Shown here piece after piece: positions 33,509 to 45,955 of a DNA stretch of 64,000 nt. Both the position numbers and the translations under genes were made by a program. The stretch lies in assembly GCA_005406025.1 (NCBI GenBank), contig BGZK01000099.1:620001-684000 (forward strand). The letters run 5' to 3'. Under the pieces are notes generated by a model that saw only the letters and a list, made by a program, of their open reading frames with translations, ran no database searches and had not been told where the DNA came from. The DNA comes from Eumeta japonica. Lineage: Eukaryota; Arthropoda; Insecta; Lepidoptera; Psychidae. Every line of letters begins with the position of its first letter. Position 1 is the first letter of the stretch.

Positions 33509-35337
33509 TATCGTGATCACATTACAAGAGTTCGAGCACGTGAATTTTTGACGTAGCCCGCTGTTCGAGGGTGACGAGTGGTGACGACTAGTGACGAGAG
33601 TAACTTTCCGTAACGAATACAAATTAAAAACAAAAAACGAACAACCTGTACGTACTGATGCGATGGTGCGTTAAATTGAAATACATACTCGAGCGGTGAC
33701 GCCTTCGACAGGGATATGATCGAAAGGTGGGGATTAAAAACCCGCGCGTGGCCATCGATCGAAAACACAATTACGTAGGCGGGCCGAGGCTGAAGATCTT
33801 AAACAAGTTTTCGTACAGTTCGCTTGGCAGACGATAGTTTTACTGCAATTCCGCGCTTCAGTCGCGCCCTAACGCGATTAGGGAGGGGGGAGCGTTGCCG
33901 TGGTCGGGTTATTAATGTATATACGTACACTATACATATATCAAGAGCGTTACAGACGGCGTACCGTTTTAGAGCAACATTTGCGTGTGAACATCTCGAT
34001 TTGCATGAATATGTTGCATTAAAATTAAGCGAGTATGTTTGAAAATTTAGTGCATGGTGAAAGAATACAAATCTATGAAAAAAACCTTTCATTTTTTTAT
34101 AAAGTTGGAAAGACTTGGCGAATCAACACGATGTTGTAATAGTGAAAAGTAGAAGATTTTATGGAGTTTCTACAATTGTTATAGTACAATAGCACAAGTG
34201 TTGTGACTTCATATGCAATATGCAAACAGTTTCTTTATTTATTTCGTTCATACACAAAAAGTAAAAAGTGGAACGATAATCAAAAAAAAGAGAATTATTA
34301 ATCAACTTAATTATATTTTACTGCAGAGATTTATTTTCTGTCAATTTAAGGAAAACATTTTTTATCCCAGCTAAATGACAGAAGCAACACGATGATTTTC
34401 ACAAAAGCTTCCGCACTTAACATCGCCATCGACGATCGGCAAACATTTACGATATTAAATGTTTTAATAAACCAAATCGAACAACCGGATACCCGATTTC
34501 ACAGAAAACATCAATAAATTTACCCTTATTATCAAAAAATATTTACGATGCTAGTGTTTATATATAGCGGTTACTTTCAGCAGATGAAACCCTACAATTT
34601 TAAAACGCTTCACAGCCCTCCTAAGCTACAAAGGGTTGCAAAGGCAACGCTTTCAGCAGCGACTGAGGGCGCGAGGGTATAATCTCGTAATTATCGGCTC
34701 AACTGCAAACTGCATCAGCGAGCATTCGATGCAAGCGAGACGGGGGACGCAGTCGCTCGACAAAGTGAAATGGACGCGAAACCGGGCACGGATACTGATT
34801 TTCCCTTTTTTATTTACTTTGTTCTGACTTCATACCGCTGTATAATATCTGGAATCAATTCGGGCAATGAGTTCCAACTCTGACCCCGACCTAGATCTCT
34901 GGGGAAATATTAACTTTCGAGATATTTGGTATTTTTTTTTTTGGGTACATAAGAAAAATTTCAACAGAATCTTGTGTGTGTGCGTACGCGTGTGTTTGCG
35001 TACGTGTGGAGTTACGCGTATGTAGGTATGCACCCGAGTGGAATAGATCTGACGCAACTAAAATTTTAATGTCATAAAATTCAAATTATTCATAAGGCAA
35101 AAATCGTTAGTTAATGGCTCTGGTAGGACACTCAACTTTGAACACGAAGGTCTTGGCATATATTAGTTTTTTAAGGTAAATACATTTGTTTACTCAACAA
35201 GATCATCCGCTAATGATGGCAAAAAAAAATTGGAGAAAACTCGCACTCCAAGGGAAAGTGAAAACTTACACCTGTGACGTGTGCGTCGTATCGGTTCAAA
35301 CTGCTAAACTTGGCACCTAGGGTGCTACCTCTGGCAA
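33509..35337. other. noncoding DNA
   Basis: Mixed composition at 33520-33960, including a CG-dense segment near 33855-33905, then AT-rich. Short frames on both strands overlap each other without domains. Confidence 0.4.
34974..35036. repeat. TG/CG-rich low-complexity tract
   Basis: Alternating purine-pyrimidine sequence (TGTGTGTGTGCGTACGCGTG and following) of about 60 bp, preceded by a T run. Confidence 0.8.
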
Positions 35338-35441
35338 CCCCGTATTGGAAATAGCGGCATGAGCTTATTAAAAAAAAACAAATTTTATGCTGAAGATATA
35401 CAATAATTGTAAATAAATACGCACTGTTATTTCCAATAGGG
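35338..35441. repeat. imperfect inverted pair
   Basis: CCCCGTATTGGAAATAGCG (35338-35356) is answered by CTGTTATTTCCAATAGGG (35424-35441), sharing an 11-bp perfect core. The spacer is AT-rich. It could be the ends of a small decayed element. Confidence 0.5.
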
Positions 35442-35446
35442 TAAAG

Positions 35447-35470
35447 ATAGATTAACTATAGTTAATCTAT
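35447..35470. repeat. 24-bp perfect palindrome
   Basis: ATAGATTAACTA (35447-35458) is followed at once by its reverse complement, giving a 24-bp palindrome with no loop. Confidence 0.95.
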
Positions 35471-35789
35471 GTTATATTTATGTTCAATAAACATACAACC
35501 ATACACACTTTAGTATCCGGACAGTTCTGCACAATGAATATGTAATGTTTTGCATAACTAAAATTGCGGTATATCTGTCAAAATGAAAGGACGCCATTGG
35601 ATTTCACATGAAGGCTTTAATTAATCACCAATTAAAAACTATCTTTAGACAGAAAAATATTTTTTAAAAATAAATTATTTGATTAACTACAATTTATAGA
35701 AAAGAAAAAAAAAACTGGAAAATAGCCGAACAACACGTTTTCAATGCATTTTATAAATACGGTATAACGCCTAAGACCCCGTTGAAAAT

Positions 35790-36080
35790 CCTTATCCTAC
35801 CGAAATTCTCGCTGATTCGATACGTAACAAACTGGCCCTTTCCGTTTGTTTGTCATAACCGACGGTGGGAGCGGATTTAATGCAAATTGGCCTCGGCGCG
35901 CTCTTTACCTCGATCGGGCTTATCCCGGCTTTCAGTTTTAAAAGCGCCCCGGAAGGCCGGCGCCGGCGCGCGAGTGCGGTTATTAAATCAAAACATTCCG
36001 ACGGCGAAGGGTAAACTAGTGCGCCGGCCGGTGCGCAGTGGCCTGGGAAATATAGTGTTTTCGGCCTAAATTGATCCTAA
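35790..36080. other. GC-rich noncoding block with POU octamer
   Basis: The core is CG-dense (GGCCGGCGCCGGCGCGCGAG near 35955). ATGCAAAT lies at 35880-35887 beside TTTAA, and ATTAAATC near 35982. A 60-residue frame is compositionally driven. Candidate enhancer. Confidence 0.35.
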
Positions 36081-39000
36081 ATACGCCCGAACATATTGGG
36101 GATTAAGAGACGATTTATCTGTACGTAATCGTGTATAGAGACGAAATTAATATTTTAGACACTAACTAGCTAATTATGAAATATAGACGGCTTTTATACT
36201 AATGGGATTTTTGTGTACATAAATAAGCATACACACAATAGGTAAAAGGTGTAAATAAACGTACCTCTCATGATACTGAAAGCGTGTATACAGTATTATT
36301 CATATTTATTTACATTCGTTTGATAAAATATATTACATAAATCATGTTACGTAAAAAATTAAAAAATTCCAAAATTGCACATTAAATTATCGTTAACAAT
36401 GGCAATACCGTTTAACATCACACACTTCGAAAGCTCAACTTATCTGTGTTAAAAATAAAACATCAATAAATTAGCAACGGAAGGAAATACAAGCATTCAG
36501 TATAAGATGCTCGGAACATGTTACGTGGAATAGTGACGTAACGTCACGTAACGACTTCAATTTTTGTCAAAACTTAACTCTCTAATTTGCGTATCGCGGG
36601 TTATATATGAAAATCAATTCTAAGGAGTAAGCCTAAGAACTATTTGTACGAGGACGGTATACAAAGAGACGACAATTGTTATAAACACTATCGAAATCCA
36701 ACCCCATCTCTGCGCACGCACAGACAGGCCGCGTCGCTTCTATCTCGGATTTTGTTCTGTGCCGTTAAAACGTTTTCCTTGTTCAGCGACACTGTCCACG
36801 TGATTGGCTTTGTGAGAATTTATTTCAGGCAAACACAAGCGAAAATACACTCTATGCTGAAGTTATAAAGTCTTATTCCGCATGCCCTACTTGTCATCAC
36901 TTTAGTGATAAACGTTACAGTTATAAATGATCGAGTTCAATACCAAAGAGGATTTATAAATTGTTGTGATTTCGCTTACGGTGTTCCAATGGTTCCGATG
37001 AGGTCGACAAGTTTCGGTAAGTACCTGTAAAGATATATAAAAAATATGTAATGATGTAAATAAAAGAAAAGAATAAGCTTAATAACGTCTTATATTTATT
37101 TACACTTACCTATTTATTATTTATATACGTACTAAAGCAAACACAGAATGTGTAGAAAGTATAACATCACATGAAGATATTTTTTTAATTTTCTTTTTTT
37201 GAATATGCGGAGCTCTTTATTTTATGAGATGAATTTTGATTTTACATGAAACTGATTTGTAAATGTCTTTTTGTTAAAAATAAATAGTATATGCAAAAAA
37301 AAATTTAAACTAAACTTTACAATTCCATACAAATCAAATGAAACCAATTTTATTCGACAATATTATCCAGAGAAAAGTTTGTAGAAAAAGGACTAGGCAG
37401 TTCTTTTTTTGTATTGTATTTCTCAATAGTCTCTTAGTAAACGCCATTACAACTGCTGTATCAGATTTTGAAGAAGGACCCAATAAGGGGGTAAATTTGA
37501 GAGTGGCATGTTGTATGGAAATTTCGAAATGCATAATTTTAGACGCATAACAAATCAAGTTCAACCTCATAGGACAAAGAGCCCATTTTTAGCCGTTTTC
37601 TAAAAAAACTAACCTCAAAGGAATTATGTTAAGGACGGAATATTTTAGCCAATCCATTTTTGTTACTTAAGAATGACCAAGATCATTGTAGAAAGCTATA
37701 ATAGTGACTGACTGACTATTTGGCACACTTATAATATTTTATTCCATCTCATAAAGATATAAGTTAAAAACGAGTTTCATATAAAATAAATAAAACTGAC
37801 TAAGAAGACTTCTGTTCTAATTCGACATAACAGCCCGTGGATATTAAATTGATCGATTTAATATATCGAAATTAATTTATCGAGTTTAGGTTAACTAAAC
37901 AGAGGATAATACCGATCACAATATAAATTATACAAATAAAAATAACTAATAATAAAGTGACAAAGACGTGTAACTGTAAAAGCAAACTTATTATACGTCA
38001 ACATTATGACGGAAGCGTATGCCTTTTGTCCGTCGTAGTCTGTGTGTATCGTACGCATTCAAATATTATATACATTTTGAGTATTACACATTTAAAGTGC
38101 CGAGAAACGACCGTCAGAAGTCGGTGCTGTTTTAAATTTTATGAATCAACAACGACAATTAGTTTCGTCACTATGCAAAGGTAAACGGCAACTTTTACAA
38201 GCGAACTGGAAACTGCACAACAAAAAGTTACAACTGAAACTGTTTACGTTTACGAGATGGAAAACACCGAACTTTAATTGTTGTTATATTATTATTATTA
38301 TGTTATTTCTTTATTAAATATGAAAACTTATTAATGCATAGTATTGAATTGTTTTCATCTTTCGACGACGGTAGAATATTAATGTAAAAATTAAAATATT
38401 TAATATTTACATAATGTTCAACGATTACAGAAGAATGTTGAAATAAAAGTTTCCGAGACGTATTTATCTTAACAAATATCTGTTGGTAAATGTATTAAGT
38501 AACTGCTGCTGTAATATATCATTCAGAAACTCTTAAATTTCATATAACAAATAGGACAATTTGTGATTTTAAAGTAAAAAAAATCAATTTGAAGTAACAC
38601 TGTATCTTGTCTACACGAGAGTCTCATTATTAACAATTTATTAAAATAAATAAATAATTGGTTACTATTATTAGGTTATGATCCCCATATTGGTCCACTC
38701 TGTCCACAGCCATGTTGGCAACTCAACGTACGAATCGATGGCAGAATAATTATTAATATACCAGACCTCACAAAAACACCACATCTTGCCGAACTCAGCA
38801 AGTCGCTTTTGTTCAGCGTGACGAATAGAGTATACCACCTAAATAAAAACACAATAGAATTTTGTCGCAAGTGATAAATTTACATATAAAATCGGAAGGT
38901 TAATGCTGACGGTGACAGAGCTTTAAATCAATTTTCCCTATAATTTTTGAGCTTTCAGTACATCGGCCCAGATCTTCAAAACGTTTTGAGGCAAACAGAA

Positions 39001-39820
39001 GCTAGTCGGCCGTGGCGCGGTGAGTGCGCGCACGGATCGAGGCGTCCTCTCGAGTCGTAATTACATAAAAACGCGTTCCCGGCTCTCTCCCTACCAACTC
39101 TTTCGTACTTTGGTGTCGGTAGGGGCAGCATAAAAATCGTGAGATAAGAAAACGATATTTATTTTATGCGTAACTTATTTGTTTTAAAAATACGACGTAT
39201 TCCAATAAACAATTTAATTTTCCGGGTTAGCGATATTTTTGGTAACACATCTTCGCGAAAAAGCTACAATATCGAAATCTGAAAAAAATATGTGTTATTC
39301 TTTTAATTTTCTAATAGTGTAATATATACGCTCACTCTAAACTTCTAAATAATGATAAAAAATAACAAAGCACTCTCCTGCTAGTGATTTATTGCCGATG
39401 TTTTACAATGAAGCAAACAGATTCAATTCCTGAATTCACATTTTTAGGTTGACTTAAAAAGTCACACTTTATAAGAATACAGCATTTACTGATAAAAATG
39501 CGTAAAAACTTTTGAATTATGCGTCAATTATTAATTTTATTCTGCGGTCCACGAAGTCATGTACCCGCATGTTTCGGGAGCCTACGTTCAAAATGAATAT
39601 TTTTTAGGTATATCTATCCCAAAAATATGAAATAAATTTATAGAAAAACCAGGAAAAATTTAACGCACTTGTGAAAAAACTTAGACTTATAGACACACAC
39701 TAAAACTAGATATTCCAAAGTGATCTATTCTTTTACGTATTAAAAAGTATTTGTTTAACAACAAGCAATAAATACTGTTAGATATTGCCAGTTATAAATA
39801 TTACAAACAAGAATACTTCT
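36081..39820. other. AT-rich noncoding DNA
   Basis: No gene. A 9-bp inverted pair (ATATTAAAT 37841-37849, ATTTAATAT 37856-37864) and a GC-richer patch at about 38990-39130 are the only features noted. Confidence 0.5.
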
Positions 39821-40254
39821 AAAAAACTGGCCAAGTGCGTGTCGGAATCGCGCACGAAGGGTTCTGTACTATTATATATCTATACAACATTAGACACTAT
39901 ATTATGCCCTTTTTTTTTAGTTTTTTTTTATTTTTATTTGAATTAAGTAGGTATTTATTCTTAAGGTGAATATAATTCTAAATATTCTATAAATATTTCA
40001 AGTTTCTACCTGTTGCTGTTATTAATATCTAAAAAAGAAAAAAAAAAATCACGTTTGTTATATACCACTTAAATATTTATTTTATTCTGTTTTTAGTATT
40101 TGCTATTATAGCGGCAGCAGAAATACATCGTATAGGAAAATTTCAACTCTGTTTGTCACGGTTCATGAGATACAGTCTGGTGACAGACAAACGGACAGTG
40201 AAGTCTTAGTAAGAGGATCCCGCTTTTAACTTTTGGATACGGAACCCTAAAAAG
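39821..40254 (+). mobile_element. lepidopteran dispersed repeat
   Basis: The left end reads ACTGGCCAAGTGCGTGTCGG then AATCGCGCACGAAGGGTTC. The right end has TCACGGTTCATGAGATACAG, GGTGACAGACAAACGGACAG and finally ATACGGAACCCTAAAAAG. The GGGTTCTGTA and TACGGAACCC segments are inverted relative to each other. I recognise this combination as a very common noncoding repeat in moths and butterflies, which is the best single clue to the host. The middle has expanded with A/T-rich sequence. There is no open frame. Confidence 0.8.
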
Positions 40255-41224
40255 TGCACATCTAACCGGAACATAAATATATATATACAGGATTTCTCAT
40301 TTTTTTAACGAGTACTTGGTGTTTTATGTATTTATTAACAGTGACATGGGGAATAATAAAGGAAATGAAAAATATGTCGTATTAAAAACGTTTCTTTTTC
40401 AATTTCATTCGACACAGCGCAATTCATTCGGTTTTCCTTCACAGCAATTGATCCAGTGGGAGTTACTGAATGAAAAGAGGAGAAGATATCGGATACTTAA
40501 TACTCCTATCAAATTTTCACAATTTAAAAGGCGAGTTGTGAACCTGATGCCTTTATATTACATACGTATTTAAAAATACACAGCAGGTACCGTCGTATCG
40601 ACTTCAAAAAAAACAATGGGACGACAAGTTGTAAACAAATATATACATGTACAAATACATCGGACACGGAAGGCCAAGTCGACGACCATAAGCGATACTC
40701 TCGTTTCGGGAGAATAAAATACGAACTAATATGCTGTCGGTACGTAAGCTCGCCGACAGCGGTAGATCATAATGATGCATAGCTCACACAACAACTTTCA
40801 TACATTATTAATTACTGTACGTGTGACAGGGAGCGACATATGCGCGGACGGACGGGCCAGAGAGGGACGGACGCGCGCCGGAGAAGATATATGTTGCTTT
40901 AATGAAGCCTCCGGTGATAAATATGGTATTTTTGTGAGCATCTCCGTCGGCCGGTTCCGTCGCGGAAAAAAAGCTCTATTCAGATCGAAACAGTAACCTC
41001 TTTCTAATGCGTTTCATGATTTATTGTTTTGTACAAGTAATATCCAATGACGATAATAAAATACTTGTGCGATTGATATTGCATTACCGGATTAATAAGT
41101 ATTACCACTGCATAATATTTGTGCAAGTAGCATATGTACAAAAAAGATTAATAATACTATTAGGTAACATAAATGAATATACTAATAACATTTGCTAAGT
41201 CTTCGTGATCGACAGCATAGTCAA
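40255..41224. other. noncoding DNA; GC-rich block at 40840-40990
   Basis: The block at 40840-40990 is CG-dense without repeat ends and includes GGACGGACGG-type repeats. The flanks are AT-rich and the frames carry no domain. Confidence 0.35.
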
Positions 41225-41520
41225 AATCGTATACAGGACGCGAAATAGAATTGAAAGTCGAGACCGGGATCTAAATCGAGAATGAGACAAATGTTAAAAT
41301 CAAGTGGTAAAATCAAAATTAGAATCAAGAGCGTGACCGGAATCAAAATTTGAAGCAATACAGACTAAAATTTATAGCGAGACTGAGATCGAAAATGGAA
41401 TCGTAATCTCCTTACATCAAGGCCGAAGTCGGAATAAAAAGCGGGACAGCGATCGGGATCTTGATTTCATAGCGGCGCGATATACAAGATGAAAGAATTC
41501 ATTTTAGGTCTACGCGGGCA
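41225..41520. repeat. purine-rich degenerate repeat, copy 2
   Basis: About 250 bp in which the plus strand is dominated by units such as AATCGAGA, GACCGG and AATCAAAAT, ending in ATTCATTTTAGGTCTACGCG (about 41497-41516). It corresponds to the shorter copy at 19025-19170. The strand asymmetry is obvious by eye. Confidence 0.5.
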
Positions 41521-42987
41521 GTGCCAGGGCAAGAGCTAGTTACAAATAAACGTATACCGGAAACATGCGACGAATAATATAGTAGGCGGGAAACGGTGAT
41601 GGGACTAACCAATTAACGAAGAAAGGTTCGGTTTCTTCTTCGGTCCTGGAGTTGATGGCCACACTCGCAACGTTTCTGGCACTAAAGCACTAAATTGCAC
41701 GTATCAAAACAGCGAACAAGCGGTAAATATCTTATTTAAATTTTTCTATACCGACGCTTAAGAAATGCGCGGGCGGCGGACGGTCGCTGCTGTGCAGGTT
41801 TTTCATACATTACAGATTCAAAGGTAGAAAGAGATGGATAATACGAAATTCAGAAAGATCGCAAGGATGAAATATACGTTCTGGTGCAGATATAAAATTA
41901 CTAATTAAAATGGTGTACACAACCTAATAATACCTATTTCATAAGAAACGTGACTAATTGAACAATTTATCCCAAAGTATTTCATTTTAAGATTCATTTA
42001 TATTATTTATTTACAATATTACTTTACTTTGGAATTATTGAATTGTCTTCACTTATATCATGAAATTAATTTACAATCAAAACAATTATTATTTAGCGGG
42101 ACAGTTATTAGATATAAAAATATTATTTTCATACAAATACACAATCGTGGTATTTGAAATGTATTGATATATCTTAAAACGTTTCTTATAAACAAAATGA
42201 GTAAGGTTTTATTTTAAACTGATACTGCATTACTAAACACAAAATATTATTTCTAACATATGTAAAGACACACATCAAATCATTATCAACGCGTCATCAT
42301 ACAGAGACATACACACACACGCTCGCACGCACGCACGCATGCACGCTCAGGCATACACATCTTCAACAACTCACACACAGAGAGACACACGCACGTGTGT
42401 GTGTGTCAAACATAACCTAAAAATGCGATTGCCTCACATAGATAAACATACAAATAACGGACAGGCGCCGCACAACCTGCACATGTGACATTTCACAGAC
42501 GACCTATTTCAACCCTTTTCAAAGCGCGGGCCCGTCGTGAGAAATAGAGCGTAATATTTATTGTTGCCCCGCGAACCCTAAAATATATTATAAACGGCGA
42601 AACAACCGTACTTTGCAATAATGCAAAAGAAAAATATTTATAAGAGAATTTGCAATAGCGAATAAGTATCTGAGACGTGTCGCTAGAACGCGAGATGGAT
42701 AAGCTTTATGATTTCTTAACATGCTCTATGCAGGGATTCGACTGTTATAAATAAATAAATAACGAAAAAAAGAACGTCTATGCAGTACAAGTGCCGGCGC
42801 GATAACACTAGTCATTTTAACCAGACAGGGCCGACTTGAGGGGGTCTATACGTCTTCAGTCGTGGAATAAAGTTTTTACTTCATCCATGCCGACTGGGTC
42901 TATAACGTCACACATATTTAGAAATTTCATAGGTTTTTCTAGTCTTGACACTTCAAAGTCTGTATTTACATATTTAAGTGAACACAC
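41521..42987. other. noncoding DNA
   Basis: No gene. It includes the microsatellite cluster at 42308-42410 and GC-richer stretches near 41750-41800 and 42460-42550. Confidence 0.45.
42308..42410. repeat. compound CA/CGCA/GAGA microsatellite
   Basis: ACACACACACGCTCGCACGC opens a mixture of CA, CGCA and GA units; the far end is GTGTGTGTGTGT, so the first and last parts are complementary. Confidence 0.85.
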
Positions 42988-43030
42988 TCTCTAGGTATTA
43001 TTGCACATGTAATGCGATAATACCTAGAGA
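42988..43030. repeat. 14-bp perfect hairpin
   Basis: TCTCTAGGTATTAT (42988-43001) pairs perfectly with ATAATACCTAGAGA (43017-43030) over a 15-nt loop. Confidence 0.85.
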
Positions 43031-43518
43031 TCAAAAACATATTTTTTTTAAGAATACATGAAAATATTTAGAACGATTGAATTGACAGAAGTCGGAATGC
43101 GGCATTGGAAAGCACTTGACTGGAATTTGATTTTCAATATGAATTTGATGAGGAGGAATCTGCAAATTCGACACCAATCGATTTCGAAATCGATGTTTTA
43201 GGGAATCCAAAAAGAAAATTATTTTATTTTCTCAAATAATTGTAACTAATAATCATTACAAACTATTTGACCGCTCGACTTCTGGTCTAATCACTAATAA
43301 GAATATGTTGAATGCTTTAAACATGATTCCAAGCGGTTCATTTCTTCGAGAGGACCGCAATCGAGAATTTCCAAAAATGGTTATTCATAATTATTTTTTA
43401 AATTAAAAAAAAATAGAATTTTAAAATACATTATATTTATGCACTTACAAAGCTTTGTCGGACGTCGCAAGTCTCATTGACATCGATTAAATTTATTAAA
43501 ACAAATCAATGTCAAAAA

Positions 43519-43614
43519 TTAAAAAAAAAAGTTTTTTAAAAATAATGTTCAGATTTCTAATGGTCGACCCATTAGAAATCTGAACATTATTTTTAAAAAA
43601 CTTTTTTTTTTTAA
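43519..43614. repeat. 45-bp near-perfect hairpin
   Basis: The arm at 43519-43563 pairs with 43569-43614 with only one unpaired T in the A/T run, and a 5-nt loop (TCGAC). The loop-proximal part (AATGTTCAGATTTCTAATGG) is fully matched. This is the longest hairpin in the window. Confidence 0.95.
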
Positions 43615-45769
43615 ACTATCAAAACACTCTTTGATCTCAAAAAACTAATTTGAATTTGTTAACACCCGTTTAAATCGATTGCTTCGTTCAAAACATATCT
43701 TGACAGAATATTTTGGAAATAACAATTACATTACTTTTTTTTTATATTTCCAGTAATTTTCAAAGATAATGCTAATAATTATTTCGTCGAAAATGTGAAC
43801 ATATTTTTCGAACTCAAAAACGTTATTGCTCAAAATAAAGTGGGAATTTCGGGATTGACTTGCAATGTCAACCGTTATCCAGATTTACTCAGATATAACT
43901 TTTTTTGATTACAGAATAGATAATACTTAGCCGCAGCCCGTACGCTCCTAAGCAAAACAATAATTCATATGAAGGACGACCAAAACTTTTTTTCTAACAC
44001 AACTAAGATCGAGACATCATTTAATGTATTCCCTGAAATTGCGAAAGCATGGAAAACTATTATAGAAAACAAGCCATAGACAAAGGTGGGACCACATTCA
44101 GTCACCTTACAACCGCCTACTACCGAAGTGGTGGCGCCAAAGCATTGTTCCCGCAACGGGCAGACTGCGGGCACCCATTTGAATTCAAGTCGATAATCAA
44201 AGATATTCAAACCGGGGAGCTCGGGGTTCTAATTAGAACAAGTGACGCCGGGGCGGCGAAGTTACTCTCATTATCGCCGCGATATGGTTTAGTGATGTCA
44301 CCGCTGTTTGGGATATTCTTTATATCGATAACTTGTTCTTGATTATACACCCCTGTTGTACTGAATTCAATAGAATATTCGAGAGATCACTACTAATGTT
44401 GATTTAAAAAGAAAAGGAACAATATATAAAACGTTGCAATCATTTTATAATTGTAATAAAAAAAATGAACTAGCCTTCAAAAATCATAAGTACTATAAAC
44501 ACATTTATCGTTTTTTTTTAATATAAAATACGATACAATACATTCAACAAAACGTTTAAAACCCATAAGTTTATTTATTTCTTCACCATTCTTTTTCGGA
44601 ACGGAAAATTGAACGAGAAACGGAAAATTATTTCCATTACCCTTAAATTCCATACGTTGGACAAAACTAGTGTAACAATACAGGATTAGTAGACAACTTA
44701 ACCCAAAATTTCTATAATTTGTCTAATAAAATATACAAAATAAAATTTTACCATATCATACTTATCAATATGGCATGAATATGAAGTAGAGCTAAAAATA
44801 CACATGTTGGTGTGTTCCGTATTCGCAAATCCAGGAAAGATGTTAAGACGTTATTTCATATAAAAAAAAACAGATTTTAATCAGTATTATTATTTTATTT
44901 TCTAATTACTAACGGAATTCTTATAATACATAAAATAGAATAATATCATATTTACATGAAGAACGAAGTTCATTAAATTAATAAAATGTTAATACAATTT
45001 TAGCCTAACAATAGTTCATGGGAATTTTATAAATATATTTTAAATATTCTGACAAACATTTCGTTCATATAAGTTTTCTCATGATGCTTTCTTTCGTCGT
45101 TTATATTTAAGTCGATACATAAGTTAGCTAAATTCCCAACATTACAGATAAGAATGAATTTACGTTTCCTGCAAGAGGGCATATCTAATTATCTACGCTA
45201 TTAATTCTAATTAATATTGTCAAAGAATAGACAATGCAAGCTCATAACAGTGAATTTGTAAGCTAGAAATGAGCTATAAAAAAAATGATATTATAATATC
45301 GACAGGCATTTCCGTCATTAAAATTAGTATTATTTACTTCAAGCACACAAAGAATCGATGCAATGATTTTTTTTTAATTTTGCAAGTTCACGTAATGATA
45401 CTACAGTGCCGCAGGAATGTTCGTGATTGTCAATTTTAATTAAAAAATTAAAATACGCGTTATCGAAATGCATGTCGCACATCACTATTTTCACAGGACA
45501 ACGATCGCGGCAGGCGTTCGGTTATAACGACCACGAGTGACTCGGAGATACAATTTGCTATTGATATAAAATATATTGCCGGTACGCCCGTTCTCGCGCT
45601 CCGATGCCTCTCGTATATAAAATATTTCCCATATCTCGTGGTGACATAAATTAGTTTATGCTTTATGACGAATAGGGCATTGCATTTATCAAAAGTAGGC
45701 AGTGGATCGAAGTACGTCGAAATGATATAAATATGAAATATATGAACAATCTATACATATATAATGAAA
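43615..45769. other. noncoding DNA; GC-richer blocks at 43900-44350 and 45480-45620
   Basis: The two blocks have no repeat termini. The first contains GTCGATAATCAAAG near 44189; a 97-residue frame there has no domain. The rest is AT-rich. Confidence 0.35.
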
Positions 45770-45955
45770 ATAGGTTGTCTTTGTTCGCCAATCACGTAAA
45801 AACTACTAAACGTATAGACATGGGAGTGAGACCATTCGATGCGGGATGATTTGTAGATGGTTCTAGGCTACTCATTTTTCGAATTCCGTAAATCCTTCGC
45901 CATTTTATTTATAATAAAAATTACCCAGCGAAGCGGGCGGGATAGCTAGTAATGG
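45770..45955 (+). mobile_element. Helitron-like 3' fragment
   Basis: TCACGTAAAAACTACTAAAC (about 45795) is followed after 130 bp by CCCAGCGAAGCGGGCGGGAT and AGCTAGT (about 45926-45951). The final GC stem plus CTAGT matches Helitron 3' ends, which finish with a hairpin then CTAR and insert before T. The 5' end was not found. Confidence 0.5.

Noticed and set aside
43080..43210. Acidic coding-like segment (EEESANSTPIDFEID)
   Set aside because: A stop lies just upstream, the frame is short, and no further homologous segment was found.
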